From Nocardioides caldifontis (lineage in GTDB: Bacteria > Actinomycetota > Actinomycetes > Propionibacteriales > Nocardioidaceae): a DNA stretch of 64,000 nt. The stretch lies in contig NZ_ML701736.1 of assembly GCF_008087345.1 (NCBI RefSeq), positions 62,001 through 126,000 on the forward strand. Reading direction: 5' to 3'. A program made the position numbers and the translations under genes. Below the pieces are notes generated by a model. The model was not told the origin of the DNA. It saw nothing but the letters and a program-made list of their open reading frames with translations, and made no database searches. This document shows positions 25,469-33,954 of the stretch, in pieces. Within the stretch, counting starts at the first letter, position 1; each line of letters starts with the position of its first letter.

Positions 25469-26962
25469 TCACGCGGCCCTCGGCTGCTCCGGCGGCCGCT
25501 GCACCGGAGCCGGCGGGCCGGTGACCGCACAGTGGTGCGCCGCCGGTTCGCTCCGGCAGGGGCGCCGGGCCCGCGGGTCACGCGTCCCGACGGCGGCGAC
25601 GAGCGAGCCGAGCACCAGCAACCCGGCGCACCCCCAGGCCAGCACCTCGAACCCGGCGAGCACGGCGTCGGGGTCGATGAGCCGGTCGCCGCTCAGTCCA
25701 GCCACGAGTGGGACCGCTGCGACGCCGAGCAGCCCGGCGGTGCGCGCCACCGCGTTGTTGACGCCGCTGGCCAGCCCTGCCTGGTGGTCGGGGACGGCGG
25801 CGAGCACGGTGGCCGTCAGCGGGGCGACCAGCGTGGTGAGCCCCGCGCCGAAGACCAGCGCCGGGCCGAGCACGTCGAGCACGTAGGAGGTCGAGGAGTC
25901 GATCCGGTGCAGCATCGCGACCCCGACGGCGGCGACGAGCGGACCGATCGTGAGCGGCAGCCGCGGGCCGGTCCGCTCGACCAGTGCCCCGGCGCGGGAC
26001 GAGAAGAGCAGCATGACCGCGGTGACGGGCAGGAGGGAGAGCCCCGCGGCGAGGGGTGAGTACCCTGCGCCGACCTGGAGGGTCACCCCCACCGCGAAGA
26101 AGACGACACCGAGCGCGGCGTACACCACGAGCGTGACGAGGTTGGCCACGCCGAAGAGCCGCGAGCCGAAGATCGACGGCGGCACGAGGGGCCGGGCGGT
26201 ACGCCGCTCGTGCGCCACGAACACGGCGCCGAGCACGAGCCCGGCCAGCAGGGTGAGGGCGACCGGCCACGTCCAGGAGGACGCCCCAGCCGCGGTGAGC
26301 GCGTAGGTCGCCGCCGCGAGCGAGGCGGCGAGGAGGACCGCTCCGGGAACGTCCAACCGGCCGGTGGCGTCGGGGTCCCGCGACTCGGGCACGTAGCGGA
26401 CCGCCAGGGCCAGGACCATGGCGGCCACCGGCAGGTTGACCAGGAAGACCCACCGCCAGCTCGCTGCCTCGACGATCCAGCCGCCGAGGAAGGGGCCGAC
26501 CGCTCCGGCGACCCCGCCGAGCCCGGACCACGCCCCGATCGCGCGCCCGCGGTCGTCGTGGGCGAACGAGGCCTGGAGGATCGCCAGGCTGCCCGGTGTC
26601 AGGAGCGCGCCGCCGACCCCCTGGGCGGCCCGCGCCGCCACCAACGTCCCGATGTCGGGAGCCAGGCCGCAGACCGCCGAGGCGACGGCGAACAGCACCG
26701 TTCCCGCGACGAAGACCCGGCGTCGTCCGAGGCGGTCGCCGAGCGCTCCGCCCAGCAGCACCAGGGCGGCCAGCGTCAGCGTGTAGCCGTTGACGACCCA
26801 GGTGAGCCCCGCCGTGCCGGCGTCGAGCGCGCGGCCGATGCGGGGCAGCGCGATGTTGACGACCGTGGCGTCGACGAAGCTCAGCGACGAGCCGAGGACG
26901 GTGGCGGTGAGCACCAGCCGGGCCCGTGGTGTGCCCCAGACCAGGGGAGCGGCGGTCGTCAC
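25469..26962 (-). CDS. MFS transporter, DHA2 (14-helix) drug-exporter type
   Basis: A 497-residue drug:proton antiporter-like protein with about 14 hydrophobic segments. It includes 'SLSFVDATVVNIALP' in helix 1, motif A 'GALGDRLGRRRVF', and 'SWRWVFLVNLPVA', typical of EmrB/QacA proteins. The GTG at 26962 is preferred over the upstream reading. It lies 6 bases after a TACCGT -10-like element (26974-26969, reverse strand) and lacks a ribosome site, suggesting a leaderless mRNA. No adjacent TetR regulator is present, so induction is not evident. Substrate unknown. Confidence 0.85.
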   Translation of the reverse strand: MTTAAPLVWGTPRARLVLTATVLGSSLSFVDATVVNIALPRIGRALDAGTAGLTWVVNGYTLTLAALVLLGGALGDRLGRRRVFVAGTVLFAVASAVCGLAPDIGTLVAARAAQGVGGALLTPGSLAILQASFAHDDRGRAIGAWSGLGGVAGAVGPFLGGWIVEAASWRWVFLVNLPVAAMVLALAVRYVPESRDPDATGRLDVPGAVLLAASLAAATYALTAAGASSWTWPVALTLLAGLVLGAVFVAHERRTARPLVPPSIFGSRLFGVANLVTLVVYAALGVVFFAVGVTLQVGAGYSPLAAGLSLLPVTAVMLLFSSRAGALVERTGPRLPLTIGPLVAAVGVAMLHRIDSSTSYVLDVLGPALVFGAGLTTLVAPLTATVLAAVPDHQAGLASGVNNAVARTAGLLGVAAVPLVAGLSGDRLIDPDAVLAGFEVLAWGCAGLLVLGSLVAAVGTRDPRARRPCRSEPAAHHCAVTGPPAPVQRPPEQPRAA

Positions 26963-26968
26963 CCGTGC

Positions 26969-26974
26969 ACGGTA
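26969..26974 (-). promoter_or_regulatory. Candidate leaderless -10 element for the MFS gene
   Basis: On the reverse strand TACCGT (26974 down to 26969) is separated by six bases from the GTG start at 26962. This matches the spacing at other putative leaderless genes in the window. Confidence 0.4.
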
Positions 26975-27009
26975 GGGCGGTGGTGCGCCCGGCGACACCC
27001 TCGCGGTCG

Positions 27010-28872
27010 TCAGCGGACGAAGGCGGTGGTGCTCTCGTGCGGGTCGGCGCCGGCCTCGATCCGCCCGCCGGGCCGGGTCCGGACGATGCCGACGCCGCCC
27101 ATGACGTGGTCCCAGCGGTCGACCTTCCGGACCGTGTAGCCGCGCTCCTCGAGGTCGGCGTGGAGGGCGTCGTACAGCTCGCCCTCGAGCTCGACGGTGC
27201 GCGGCTCGATCTCGTGCGGGGCGAACGAGCTCGGGAAGTTCAGCGAGCGGAACCGGGGTGCCTCCACCGCCTCCTGGGGGTTCATGCCGAAGACGAGGAT
27301 GTCGAGCAGCACCTGCACGTTGGTCTGCGCCTGCACGTCGCCGCCCGGGGTGCCCATCGAGATCCAGCCGCCGTCCTTCTCCTCGACCATGACGGCGTGC
27401 GGCGTGATCCGCGGCCGCTTGCCCGGCTCGAGCGCGGCCGGGCTGTCGGCGTCGAGACGAAACTGCGTCATCCGGTTGCCGAGGTTGAGCCCGGTGCCCG
27501 GGACCATAGGCGTCAGCGGGAAGTCGCTCGGGGTGAGCGTCACCGAGTTGCCGTCGGCGTCGACGACGGCGAGGTGCGTGGTGTCCTTGCCGACCAGGGG
27601 GTCCGGGTCCTGGGTGCCCACCTCACCCGCGTCGGGCATCCCGTCGTACGCCTCGTCACCCATCTCCAGGCGCCGTTGCTGCGCGTGCTCGTCGGACAGC
27701 AGCTGCTCGACCGGTACGTCGACGAACTCCTCGTCCCCGACGTACTGCTCACGGTCGGCCATCGCCAGGTCGATCGCCTGGAGCACGGTGTGGACGTACT
27801 GCGCGGAGTCGCGGCCCATCGCCTCGAGGTCGACGTCCTCCAGGATCTTGAGGACCATGGGCACGACGATCCCCTGGCTCCACGTGCGGTTGGTGAGGAT
27901 GCGGTGGCCGCGGAAGGTGCCGACGACCGGCTCCTCCCAGCCGCCTTCGTAGGTGGCGAGGTCCTCGGCGGTGAAGAGGCCGTCCTCCTCCTCGTGCAGC
28001 GTGAGGATCTGCTCGGCGATCGGCCCCTCGTAGAAGTAGTCGCGGACTGCCTCCAGCCCGGCCTCGCGGCCGCCACCGTCGGCAAGCGCCTCGGCCTCGG
28101 CAGCCGCGAGCCGTTCGAAGGTCTCGGCGAGGTCGGGCCGCTTGAACCGGTCGCCGACGTGGATCGGGCGCCACCACTCGCCCTTCGTGTAGACCTTCGC
28201 GTTCTCCGGGAGGACGAACTGGAACCCGATCCGTTCCACGAGCGAGAAGTCCAGGTTGGAGGCCATCACCGCGTGGACCGGGAAGCCGTCACGCGCGAGG
28301 TCGATCGCCGGTTGCGCCAGCTCGCCGAAGGTCATCGTGCCGCGGTCGGCGAGGAGGGAGACGAGCACGTCCGGGGACGCCGGCAGGAGCTGCGCCCAGA
28401 TGTCGCGCTCGGGGACGGTCTCCCACCCGCGGTCCCGGAACTTCTCGAGCGTCGCGCCCGCGGGTGCGGTCCCCGCTCCGGTGTAGCTGCGCACCTCACC
28501 GGTGCGGCCGTCGCGGTGGAGCAGGGGAGCGACCCCGGGGAAGCTCGCCGCCTCGCCGAACGTCACGTTGAGCGCCAGCAGGCCGGCGACGGCGGCGTCG
28601 GCGGCGTTGCCGCCGCGCTCGAGGACGTCCCGCATCGCCTCGGCAGCCCAGGGTGTGCCGGCCACCACGGCGTAGTCGCGGCCGGTGGCGAGCGGGCGGC
28701 TCTCGCCCTTGGGGCTGTCGAAGTCCATGGGGTCGCGAGGCCCCTTCGGCAGCGCCCAGTAGACGCAGCCGAGGAGCACCACCACGACGAGCAGCCCGAC
28801 CCCGAGGCGGCGGGCCCACCGTCGCCACCCCGACCGCTTCGGGCTGTCGTCGGCTGACCGGCGTCGTCGCAC
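27010..28872 (-). CDS. Gamma-glutamyltransferase, membrane-anchored
   Basis: A 620-residue gamma-glutamyltranspeptidase, which cleaves or transfers the gamma-glutamyl group of glutathione-like peptides. Its precursor self-cleaves before Thr. The expected site is in 'GKDTTHLAVVDADGNSV', giving a large and a small subunit. 'AAMGTPGG'-type oxyanion residues appear here as 'ISMGTPGGD'. The N-terminus has a basic stretch (RRRRSADDS) and one hydrophobic helix ('LGVGLLVVVVLLGCVYWAL') without a clear cleavage site, so it is probably anchored facing outward. The GTG at 28872 follows GGGAGGAG. It is divergent from the nuclease-helicase gene. Confidence 0.88.
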   Translation of the reverse strand: MRRRRSADDSPKRSGWRRWARRLGVGLLVVVVLLGCVYWALPKGPRDPMDFDSPKGESRPLATGRDYAVVAGTPWAAEAMRDVLERGGNAADAAVAGLLALNVTFGEAASFPGVAPLLHRDGRTGEVRSYTGAGTAPAGATLEKFRDRGWETVPERDIWAQLLPASPDVLVSLLADRGTMTFGELAQPAIDLARDGFPVHAVMASNLDFSLVERIGFQFVLPENAKVYTKGEWWRPIHVGDRFKRPDLAETFERLAAAEAEALADGGGREAGLEAVRDYFYEGPIAEQILTLHEEEDGLFTAEDLATYEGGWEEPVVGTFRGHRILTNRTWSQGIVVPMVLKILEDVDLEAMGRDSAQYVHTVLQAIDLAMADREQYVGDEEFVDVPVEQLLSDEHAQQRRLEMGDEAYDGMPDAGEVGTQDPDPLVGKDTTHLAVVDADGNSVTLTPSDFPLTPMVPGTGLNLGNRMTQFRLDADSPAALEPGKRPRITPHAVMVEEKDGGWISMGTPGGDVQAQTNVQVLLDILVFGMNPQEAVEAPRFRSLNFPSSFAPHEIEPRTVELEGELYDALHADLEERGYTVRKVDRWDHVMGGVGIVRTRPGGRIEAGADPHESTTAFVR

Positions 28873-28991
28873 CCCTGCTCCTCCCGTGACGGTTGAGGGC
28901 GCAACTGTGGCACGTGGCGCCGAGGGTCCCGTGCAGGACACCCGGGGCTGTCGGTGGGGGGTACTAGCGTGCACGGCAAGGAGAGGACGGG

Positions 28992-31900
28992 GTGCCGATG
29001 AGACTGGTCGACGGACGGATCTGCTGGAGCCCCAGCGACCTGACCGCCGCCGCGACGTGCGAGTTCTCCGTGCTCCGCGCGCTCGACGAGCTGCTCGGCC
29101 GGGGGTGTGCACGACCGGACGACGTCGACCCGCTTCGCGTGCAGGTCGCCCGCGTCGGTGACCTCCACGAGCGCGAGGTGCGCGAGCAGCTCGAGAGCGG
29201 GGCTGCCCGGTTCGTCGAGCTCCCGCGGCCCACCGGCTGGTCGGCGGACGAGCTCGCCGCCATGCACCAGCGGACCCTGACGGCGCTGCGCAGCGGGGCC
29301 GACGTCGTCTACCAGGCAGGGTTCTTCGACGGCGAGCTCGTCGGCTTCGCCGACTTCCTCGTCTCCACCGACGAGGGGTGGGTGGTCAGCGACGCCAAGC
29401 TCGCCCGCCAGGCCCGGCCCACGGCGCTGCTGCAGCTCGGCGCCTACGCCGACCAGGTCGCGGCGGCCGGACTCCCTCTGGCGCGGGTGGCGCGGTTGCT
29501 GCTCGGCGACGGCAGCGAGGACGTGTTCCCGCTCGTCGACGTGTTGCCGGTGTTCCGCGAGCGGCGGGCCCGGTTGCGGTCCCTCCTCGACGCGCACCGC
29601 GACGCGGGGCCGGTGGAGTGGGGCGCGCCCGGCCACCTCGCCTGCGGACGGTGCGCGGACTGCCAGCACGCGGTGGAGGAGCACCGCGACCTGCTGCTCG
29701 TGGCAGGGATGCGGATGTCGCAGCGCACCCTCCTGCGGGACGCCGGCGTGACCACGCTCGACGGCCTGGTGGCGATGGAGGAGCCGCCCGAGGGGATGGT
29801 GCGGGCGACCTTCGACAAGCTCGTTGCGCAGGCGCGGCTGCAGGCCCGGCAGCTCGCCGCGACGGCCCCGGGCGAGGAGCCGGTCGTGCTCCACGAGCTC
29901 GTCGACGGCGGAGCGGCGCTGGCGCGGCTCCCGGAACCGTCTGAGGGCGACATCTTCTTCGACTTCGAGGGCGACCCGCTCTACCGGGAGGCGGATCCGG
30001 CGGTCTGGGGGCTGGAGTACCTCTGGGGCGTCATCGAGGCGCCGGTCGACGGGAGGCCGCCCGAGTTCGTCCGCTGGTGGGCCCACGACCGGCGGGAAGA
30101 GCGCAAGGCGTTCGTCGAGTTCATGGAGTACGTCGCCGAGCGGCGGGCGAAGCACCCGGGGATGCACGTCTACCACTACGCCCCCTACGAGACCGCGGCC
30201 CTGAAGCGGTTGGCCGGCCGCTACGCGACCAAGCAGTCCGAGCTCGACGAGCTGCTGCGGTCGGCGGTGTTCGTGGACCTGTACTCCGTGGTGCGCTCCT
30301 CGGTGCGGGTCTCGCAACCGTCGTACAGCATCAAGAAGCTGGAGCCGCTGTACATGGGCGCGGAGACGCGTGCCGGGATGGCGGTGGCAGCCGGTGACGC
30401 GTCGGTGGCGGAGTACCACGAGTCGCGGGCGCTCCGGGCCCGCGGCCTCGTCGCCGAGGCCGACGACAAGCTGGCCGCGCTCGAGAGCTACAACCGCTAC
30501 GACTGCGTGTCCACGCTCGAGCTGCGCGACTGGCTGGCCCGGCTGGCCGCCGAGCAGGGGATCACGCCGGTTCCCGCTCCGGTCGTCACTGCGCCGGTCC
30601 CCGCTGCGGTCCCGGCTGGGCCGTCGGGTGACGACGAGCGGGCCCGCGCCGCCGAGGAACGTGACCGCGTCGTCGCGGCGCTGCGCGCACGCTCCGGGCC
30701 GGACGACCGGACGCAGCGCACCGCCGACGAGCAGGTCCACGCGATGCTTGCATCGGCGATCGGCTACCACCGTCGCGAGTCGCTGCCCCACTGGTGGGAG
30801 CACTTCAACCGGCTCGCCACCCCCGATCTCGACGACTGGCGGCCGGACCGCGACGTCTACCGGGTCGAGGGCGTCGTGGTCCTGGAGGACTGGCACGTCC
30901 CCGAGGGCAGGCAGGTGCTGCACCGCCGGTTGCGGCTCCGCGGGGCGTGGGGACCGGGGAGCACGCCGGGGGAGCGGGCCGGTGTCGTCTACCGCGTCCC
31001 GTGCCCGGAGGGCGCGACGGTCCCGGAGAAGTGCGACTACGGCTACTACGGCGACCGGGAGATCGAGGTGTCGGAGGAGGACCAGGACGACGTCGTCCTC
31101 ACCGAGAAGCTCGCCCGCGGCGCGGAGGGCCACGCCGCCGTGCCGGTCGCGCTGGTGCCGGCGTCGCCGCCCAACGACGCTTCGATCACGGGCGCGATCA
31201 CGGAGGTGGCACGGCAGGTGCTCGCGTCACCGTCGCTTCCGGAGCACCCGGCGCTCGACGTGCTGCGGAGACGGCCCCCGCGGTTGCGTTCCATGGCTGC
31301 CCTGCCGCACACCGGTCATGCGATCAACGACCTCGTCGCGACTCTGCTCGACCTCGACCGGTCGTACGTGCCCGTGCAGGGGCCGCCGGGGACCGGGAAG
31401 ACCTGGACGGGGTCCAGGGTGGTGAAGGAGCTCGTCGAGCAGCACGGGTGGCGGATCGGCGTGGTGGCGCAGTCGCACGCGGTCGTGGAGAACATGCTTT
31501 CCGCGGTCTGCAAGGCGGGCCTCGACCCTTCGAGGATCGGCAAGAAGGGCACGAAGACCGATGGCGCCGTCTGGGTCGAACTCGACGGCAAGCAGGGGCG
31601 GACCCACGCGGCGTTCCTGGAGGAGCACGACGGGACCGGGTGCGTGCTGGGCGGGACGGCTTGGACGTTCACCTCCGACAAGTCGGTGGCCAGGGGGTCG
31701 CTCGACCTGCTGGTGATCGACGAGGCGGGGCAGTTCGCGCTCGCCAACACGGTGGCGGTCTCCGTCGCGGCGAAGCGGCTCCTGCTCCTCGGCGACCCGC
31801 AGCAGCTGCCCCAGGTCAGCAAGGGCACCCACGACGAGCCGGTCTTCGTGTCGGCGCTGCGGTGGGTGATGCACGGGGCGGACACGCTTCCCCAGGAGCT

Positions 31901-32528
31901 CGGCTACTTCCTCGAGATGACCTGGCGGATGCACCCGGCGCTGTGCGAGAAGGTCTCGACGTTGTCCTACGCCGGCGAGCTGCGCTCCGCACCTGCGACG
32001 GCGGCGCGCCGGCTCGAGGGCGTCGCTCCCGGCCTCCGCACCGTGTGCGTGGCGGGTGTCTCCGGCACCTCGGTGGAGTCGGAGGAAGAGGCGCTCGCGG
32101 TGGTCGAGGAGGTGCGGTCGCTGGTCGGGAGGAGCTGGCACGACCCGGGGTGCGACCCGGCCGACCGTCCACTTGCCCCGGAGGACGTGCTCGTCGTCGC
32201 GCCGTACAACGCGCAGGTGCAGCTGGTCAGGCAACGGCTGCGCGAGGCGGGGTTGCCAGGGGTGCGCGTCGGCACCGTCGACAAGTTCCAGGGTCAGGAG
32301 GCTCCGGTCGTGATCGTGTCGATGACCGCGGCTTCTGCGGCCGAGGTGCCGCGGGGGATGGGGTTCCTGCTGAGCCGCAACCGGGTCAACGTGGCGATCT
32401 CCCGCGCGCAGTGGCTCGCGGTGCTGGTCCGGTCGAAGGAGCTGACCTCCTACCTGCCCAGGTCGCCGAAGGGAGTGCTCGAGCTGGGGGCCTTCATCGG
32501 GCTGAGCGGCGATATCTCGGCGCGATAA
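28992..32528 (+). CDS. TM0106-family RecB-like nuclease fused to SF1 helicase
   Basis: A large DNA-processing protein of 1178 residues. The N-terminal ~220 residues form a RecB/Cas4-like PD-(D/E)xK nuclease ('FADFLVSTDEGWVVSDAKL'). A Cys near the start (Cys23) and a late cluster 'ACGRCADCQH' (about 216-224) match the four-Cys Fe-S arrangement of Cas4/AddB nucleases. A RNase H-like region follows ('DIFFDFEGDPLY', about 315). The C-terminal SF1 helicase has 'QGPPGTGKTW' (about 795-805), 'LLVIDEAGQF', 'LLGDPQQLPQV', 'VGTVDKFQGQE' and 'RNRVNVAISRA'. The GTG at 28992 sits after AAGGAGAGG; an ATG at 28998 is an alternative. DNA repair or defence is possible. Confidence 0.86.
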   Translation: MPMRLVDGRICWSPSDLTAAATCEFSVLRALDELLGRGCARPDDVDPLRVQVARVGDLHEREVREQLESGAARFVELPRPTGWSADELAAMHQRTLTALRSGADVVYQAGFFDGELVGFADFLVSTDEGWVVSDAKLARQARPTALLQLGAYADQVAAAGLPLARVARLLLGDGSEDVFPLVDVLPVFRERRARLRSLLDAHRDAGPVEWGAPGHLACGRCADCQHAVEEHRDLLLVAGMRMSQRTLLRDAGVTTLDGLVAMEEPPEGMVRATFDKLVAQARLQARQLAATAPGEEPVVLHELVDGGAALARLPEPSEGDIFFDFEGDPLYREADPAVWGLEYLWGVIEAPVDGRPPEFVRWWAHDRREERKAFVEFMEYVAERRAKHPGMHVYHYAPYETAALKRLAGRYATKQSELDELLRSAVFVDLYSVVRSSVRVSQPSYSIKKLEPLYMGAETRAGMAVAAGDASVAEYHESRALRARGLVAEADDKLAALESYNRYDCVSTLELRDWLARLAAEQGITPVPAPVVTAPVPAAVPAGPSGDDERARAAEERDRVVAALRARSGPDDRTQRTADEQVHAMLASAIGYHRRESLPHWWEHFNRLATPDLDDWRPDRDVYRVEGVVVLEDWHVPEGRQVLHRRLRLRGAWGPGSTPGERAGVVYRVPCPEGATVPEKCDYGYYGDREIEVSEEDQDDVVLTEKLARGAEGHAAVPVALVPASPPNDASITGAITEVARQVLASPSLPEHPALDVLRRRPPRLRSMAALPHTGHAINDLVATLLDLDRSYVPVQGPPGTGKTWTGSRVVKELVEQHGWRIGVVAQSHAVVENMLSAVCKAGLDPSRIGKKGTKTDGAVWVELDGKQGRTHAAFLEEHDGTGCVLGGTAWTFTSDKSVARGSLDLLVIDEAGQFALANTVAVSVAAKRLLLLGDPQQLPQVSKGTHDEPVFVSALRWVMHGADTLPQELGYFLEMTWRMHPALCEKVSTLSYAGELRSAPATAARRLEGVAPGLRTVCVAGVSGTSVESEEEALAVVEEVRSLVGRSWHDPGCDPADRPLAPEDVLVVAPYNAQVQLVRQRLREAGLPGVRVGTVDKFQGQEAPVVIVSMTAASAAEVPRGMGFLLSRNRVNVAISRAQWLAVLVRSKELTSYLPRSPKGVLELGAFIGLSGDISAR

Positions 32529-32552
32529 CCACGTTCTGCCGGAGCGGTGCAC

Positions 32553-32558
32553 TAGCCT
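32553..32558 (+). promoter_or_regulatory. Candidate leaderless -10 element for the DUF222-HNH gene
   Basis: TAGCCT (TAnnnT) is followed by seven bases and then the ATG at 32566, which has no ribosome site. The element sits in the 37-base gap after the helicase gene, so the HNH gene probably has its own promoter. Confidence 0.45.
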
Positions 32559-32565
32559 CGAACAC

Positions 32566-33870
32566 ATGTTCGAGGGAGCCGAGCTCAGCACCGCGCAGCT
32601 GGCGGAGGTCGTGGGTGCGCTTGCCCGGCTGGACACCTCCGTCGACGATGCCGAGCGGATCGACCAGATCCGGCTCCTCGAAGAGCTCAAGTCCGCCGCC
32701 GCGGCCGCGCAGGCACGGGTGACGACCGCCTTCGTGACCTCCCAGGAGGCGGCCCAGCGCCACGCAGGGGTGCCGGCGAAGGACGTCGGCAAGGGCGTGG
32801 TCGCCCAGGTGGCGTTGGCGAAGCGGGAGTCACCGGCACGGACGCGGCGGTACGTCGGCTGGTCGCGCGTGCTGACCAACGAGCTGCCTCGGACCTTCAC
32901 CGCCCTGAGCGAAGGTCGGATCTCCGAGTGGAGGGCGCAGATCGTCGCCCGGGAGACGGCGTGGCTGAGCCGCGAGCACCGCGAGACGATTGACGAGGAG
33001 CTGGCACCCCACCTCGAGGGATGGGGCGACCGACGGATCGAGAGCGAGACGAAGAAGCGTGCCTACCGGCTCGATCCGCACGGCTACCTCGCGCGTTGTC
33101 GACGGGCGGAGCAGGACCGGACGGTGACGCTGCGTCCGGCGCCCGACACGATGACTTACCTGACCGGTCTCCTCCCGGTGGCGCAGGGTGTCGCGGTGCT
33201 CGCGAGCCTGAAGCGCCATGCGGACTCGGCCCGAGCCCAGGGCGACGAGCGTAGCCGCGGCCAGATCATGGCGGACACCCTCGTGGAGCGGGTCACCGGG
33301 CAGTCGTCGGCGGCCGCGGTGCCGGTCGAGGTCAACCTCGTCATGACGGACCAGGCGCTTCTCAACACCGGGGACGCGCGGGACGAGCCGGCCCGGCTGG
33401 AGGGGCACGGCACGATCCCTGCGGAGCTGGCTCGGAGGCTGCTCCTGAAGGGCGAGGAGGCAGCCGCAGCGTGGGTGCGCCGGCTCTACCTCCAGGGCGG
33501 ACAGCTCGTGGCGATGGACTCCCGCCGGCGCGAGTTCGACGGTGGGCTGCGCAAGCTCCTGGTGCTCCGTGACGAGCTCTGCCGGACGCCGTGGTGCGAT
33601 GCGCCGGTGCGGCACGGCGACCACGTGGTCCCCGTCGAGGAGGGCGGCGCGACGTCGGCGGACAACGGGCAGGGGCTGTGCGAGGCGTGCAACTACGCCA
33701 AGCAAGGGTGGGGATGGCGGGCCCGTGCCTCAGGTGGCGCTGGGCGTGAGGTCATCACGACCACGCCCACCGGGCATCGCTACCGGAGCAGACCGCCCGA
33801 GCCTCCACGCACCCGAAGACTCGTCCGCGGCGACGTCCAGCTCAGGCAGCTGTTGGTCGAGGTCGCGTGA
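32566..33870 (+). CDS. DUF222 / HNH endonuclease-signature protein
   Basis: A 434-residue protein of the large actinobacterial DUF222 (13E12-like) family, usually present in many copies per genome. The helical DUF222 region covers most of the first 300 residues. The C-terminal HNH site reads 'CRTPWCDAPVRHGDHVVPV', then 'GGATSADNGQGLCEACNYAK', with the metal-site Cys pairs and His/Asn present. Whether these proteins cut DNA in the cell is not established. Start ATG 32566, probably leaderless. Convergent with the Ca-repeat gene; a hairpin separates them. Confidence 0.85.
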   Translation: MFEGAELSTAQLAEVVGALARLDTSVDDAERIDQIRLLEELKSAAAAAQARVTTAFVTSQEAAQRHAGVPAKDVGKGVVAQVALAKRESPARTRRYVGWSRVLTNELPRTFTALSEGRISEWRAQIVARETAWLSREHRETIDEELAPHLEGWGDRRIESETKKRAYRLDPHGYLARCRRAEQDRTVTLRPAPDTMTYLTGLLPVAQGVAVLASLKRHADSARAQGDERSRGQIMADTLVERVTGQSSAAAVPVEVNLVMTDQALLNTGDARDEPARLEGHGTIPAELARRLLLKGEEAAAAWVRRLYLQGGQLVAMDSRRREFDGGLRKLLVLRDELCRTPWCDAPVRHGDHVVPVEEGGATSADNGQGLCEACNYAKQGWGWRARASGGAGREVITTTPTGHRYRSRPPEPPRTRRLVRGDVQLRQLLVEVA

Positions 33871-33900
33871 GTTCTTGGCGCCGGCGCCCTACATGGAGGA

Positions 33901-33925
33901 CCCCGCACGTCATTGACGTGCGGGG
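33901..33925. terminator. Bidirectional hairpin between convergent genes
   Basis: CCCCGCACGTC-ATT-GACGTGCGGGG is a perfect 11-bp stem with a 3-base loop. It is centred between the HNH gene (stop 33870) and the reverse-strand repeat gene (stop 33955). There is no T-run, but its place and stability suit a terminator for both. Confidence 0.6.
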
Positions 33926-33954
33926 CCCCGGTGCTGCAGCCGCTCAGCGGACGG

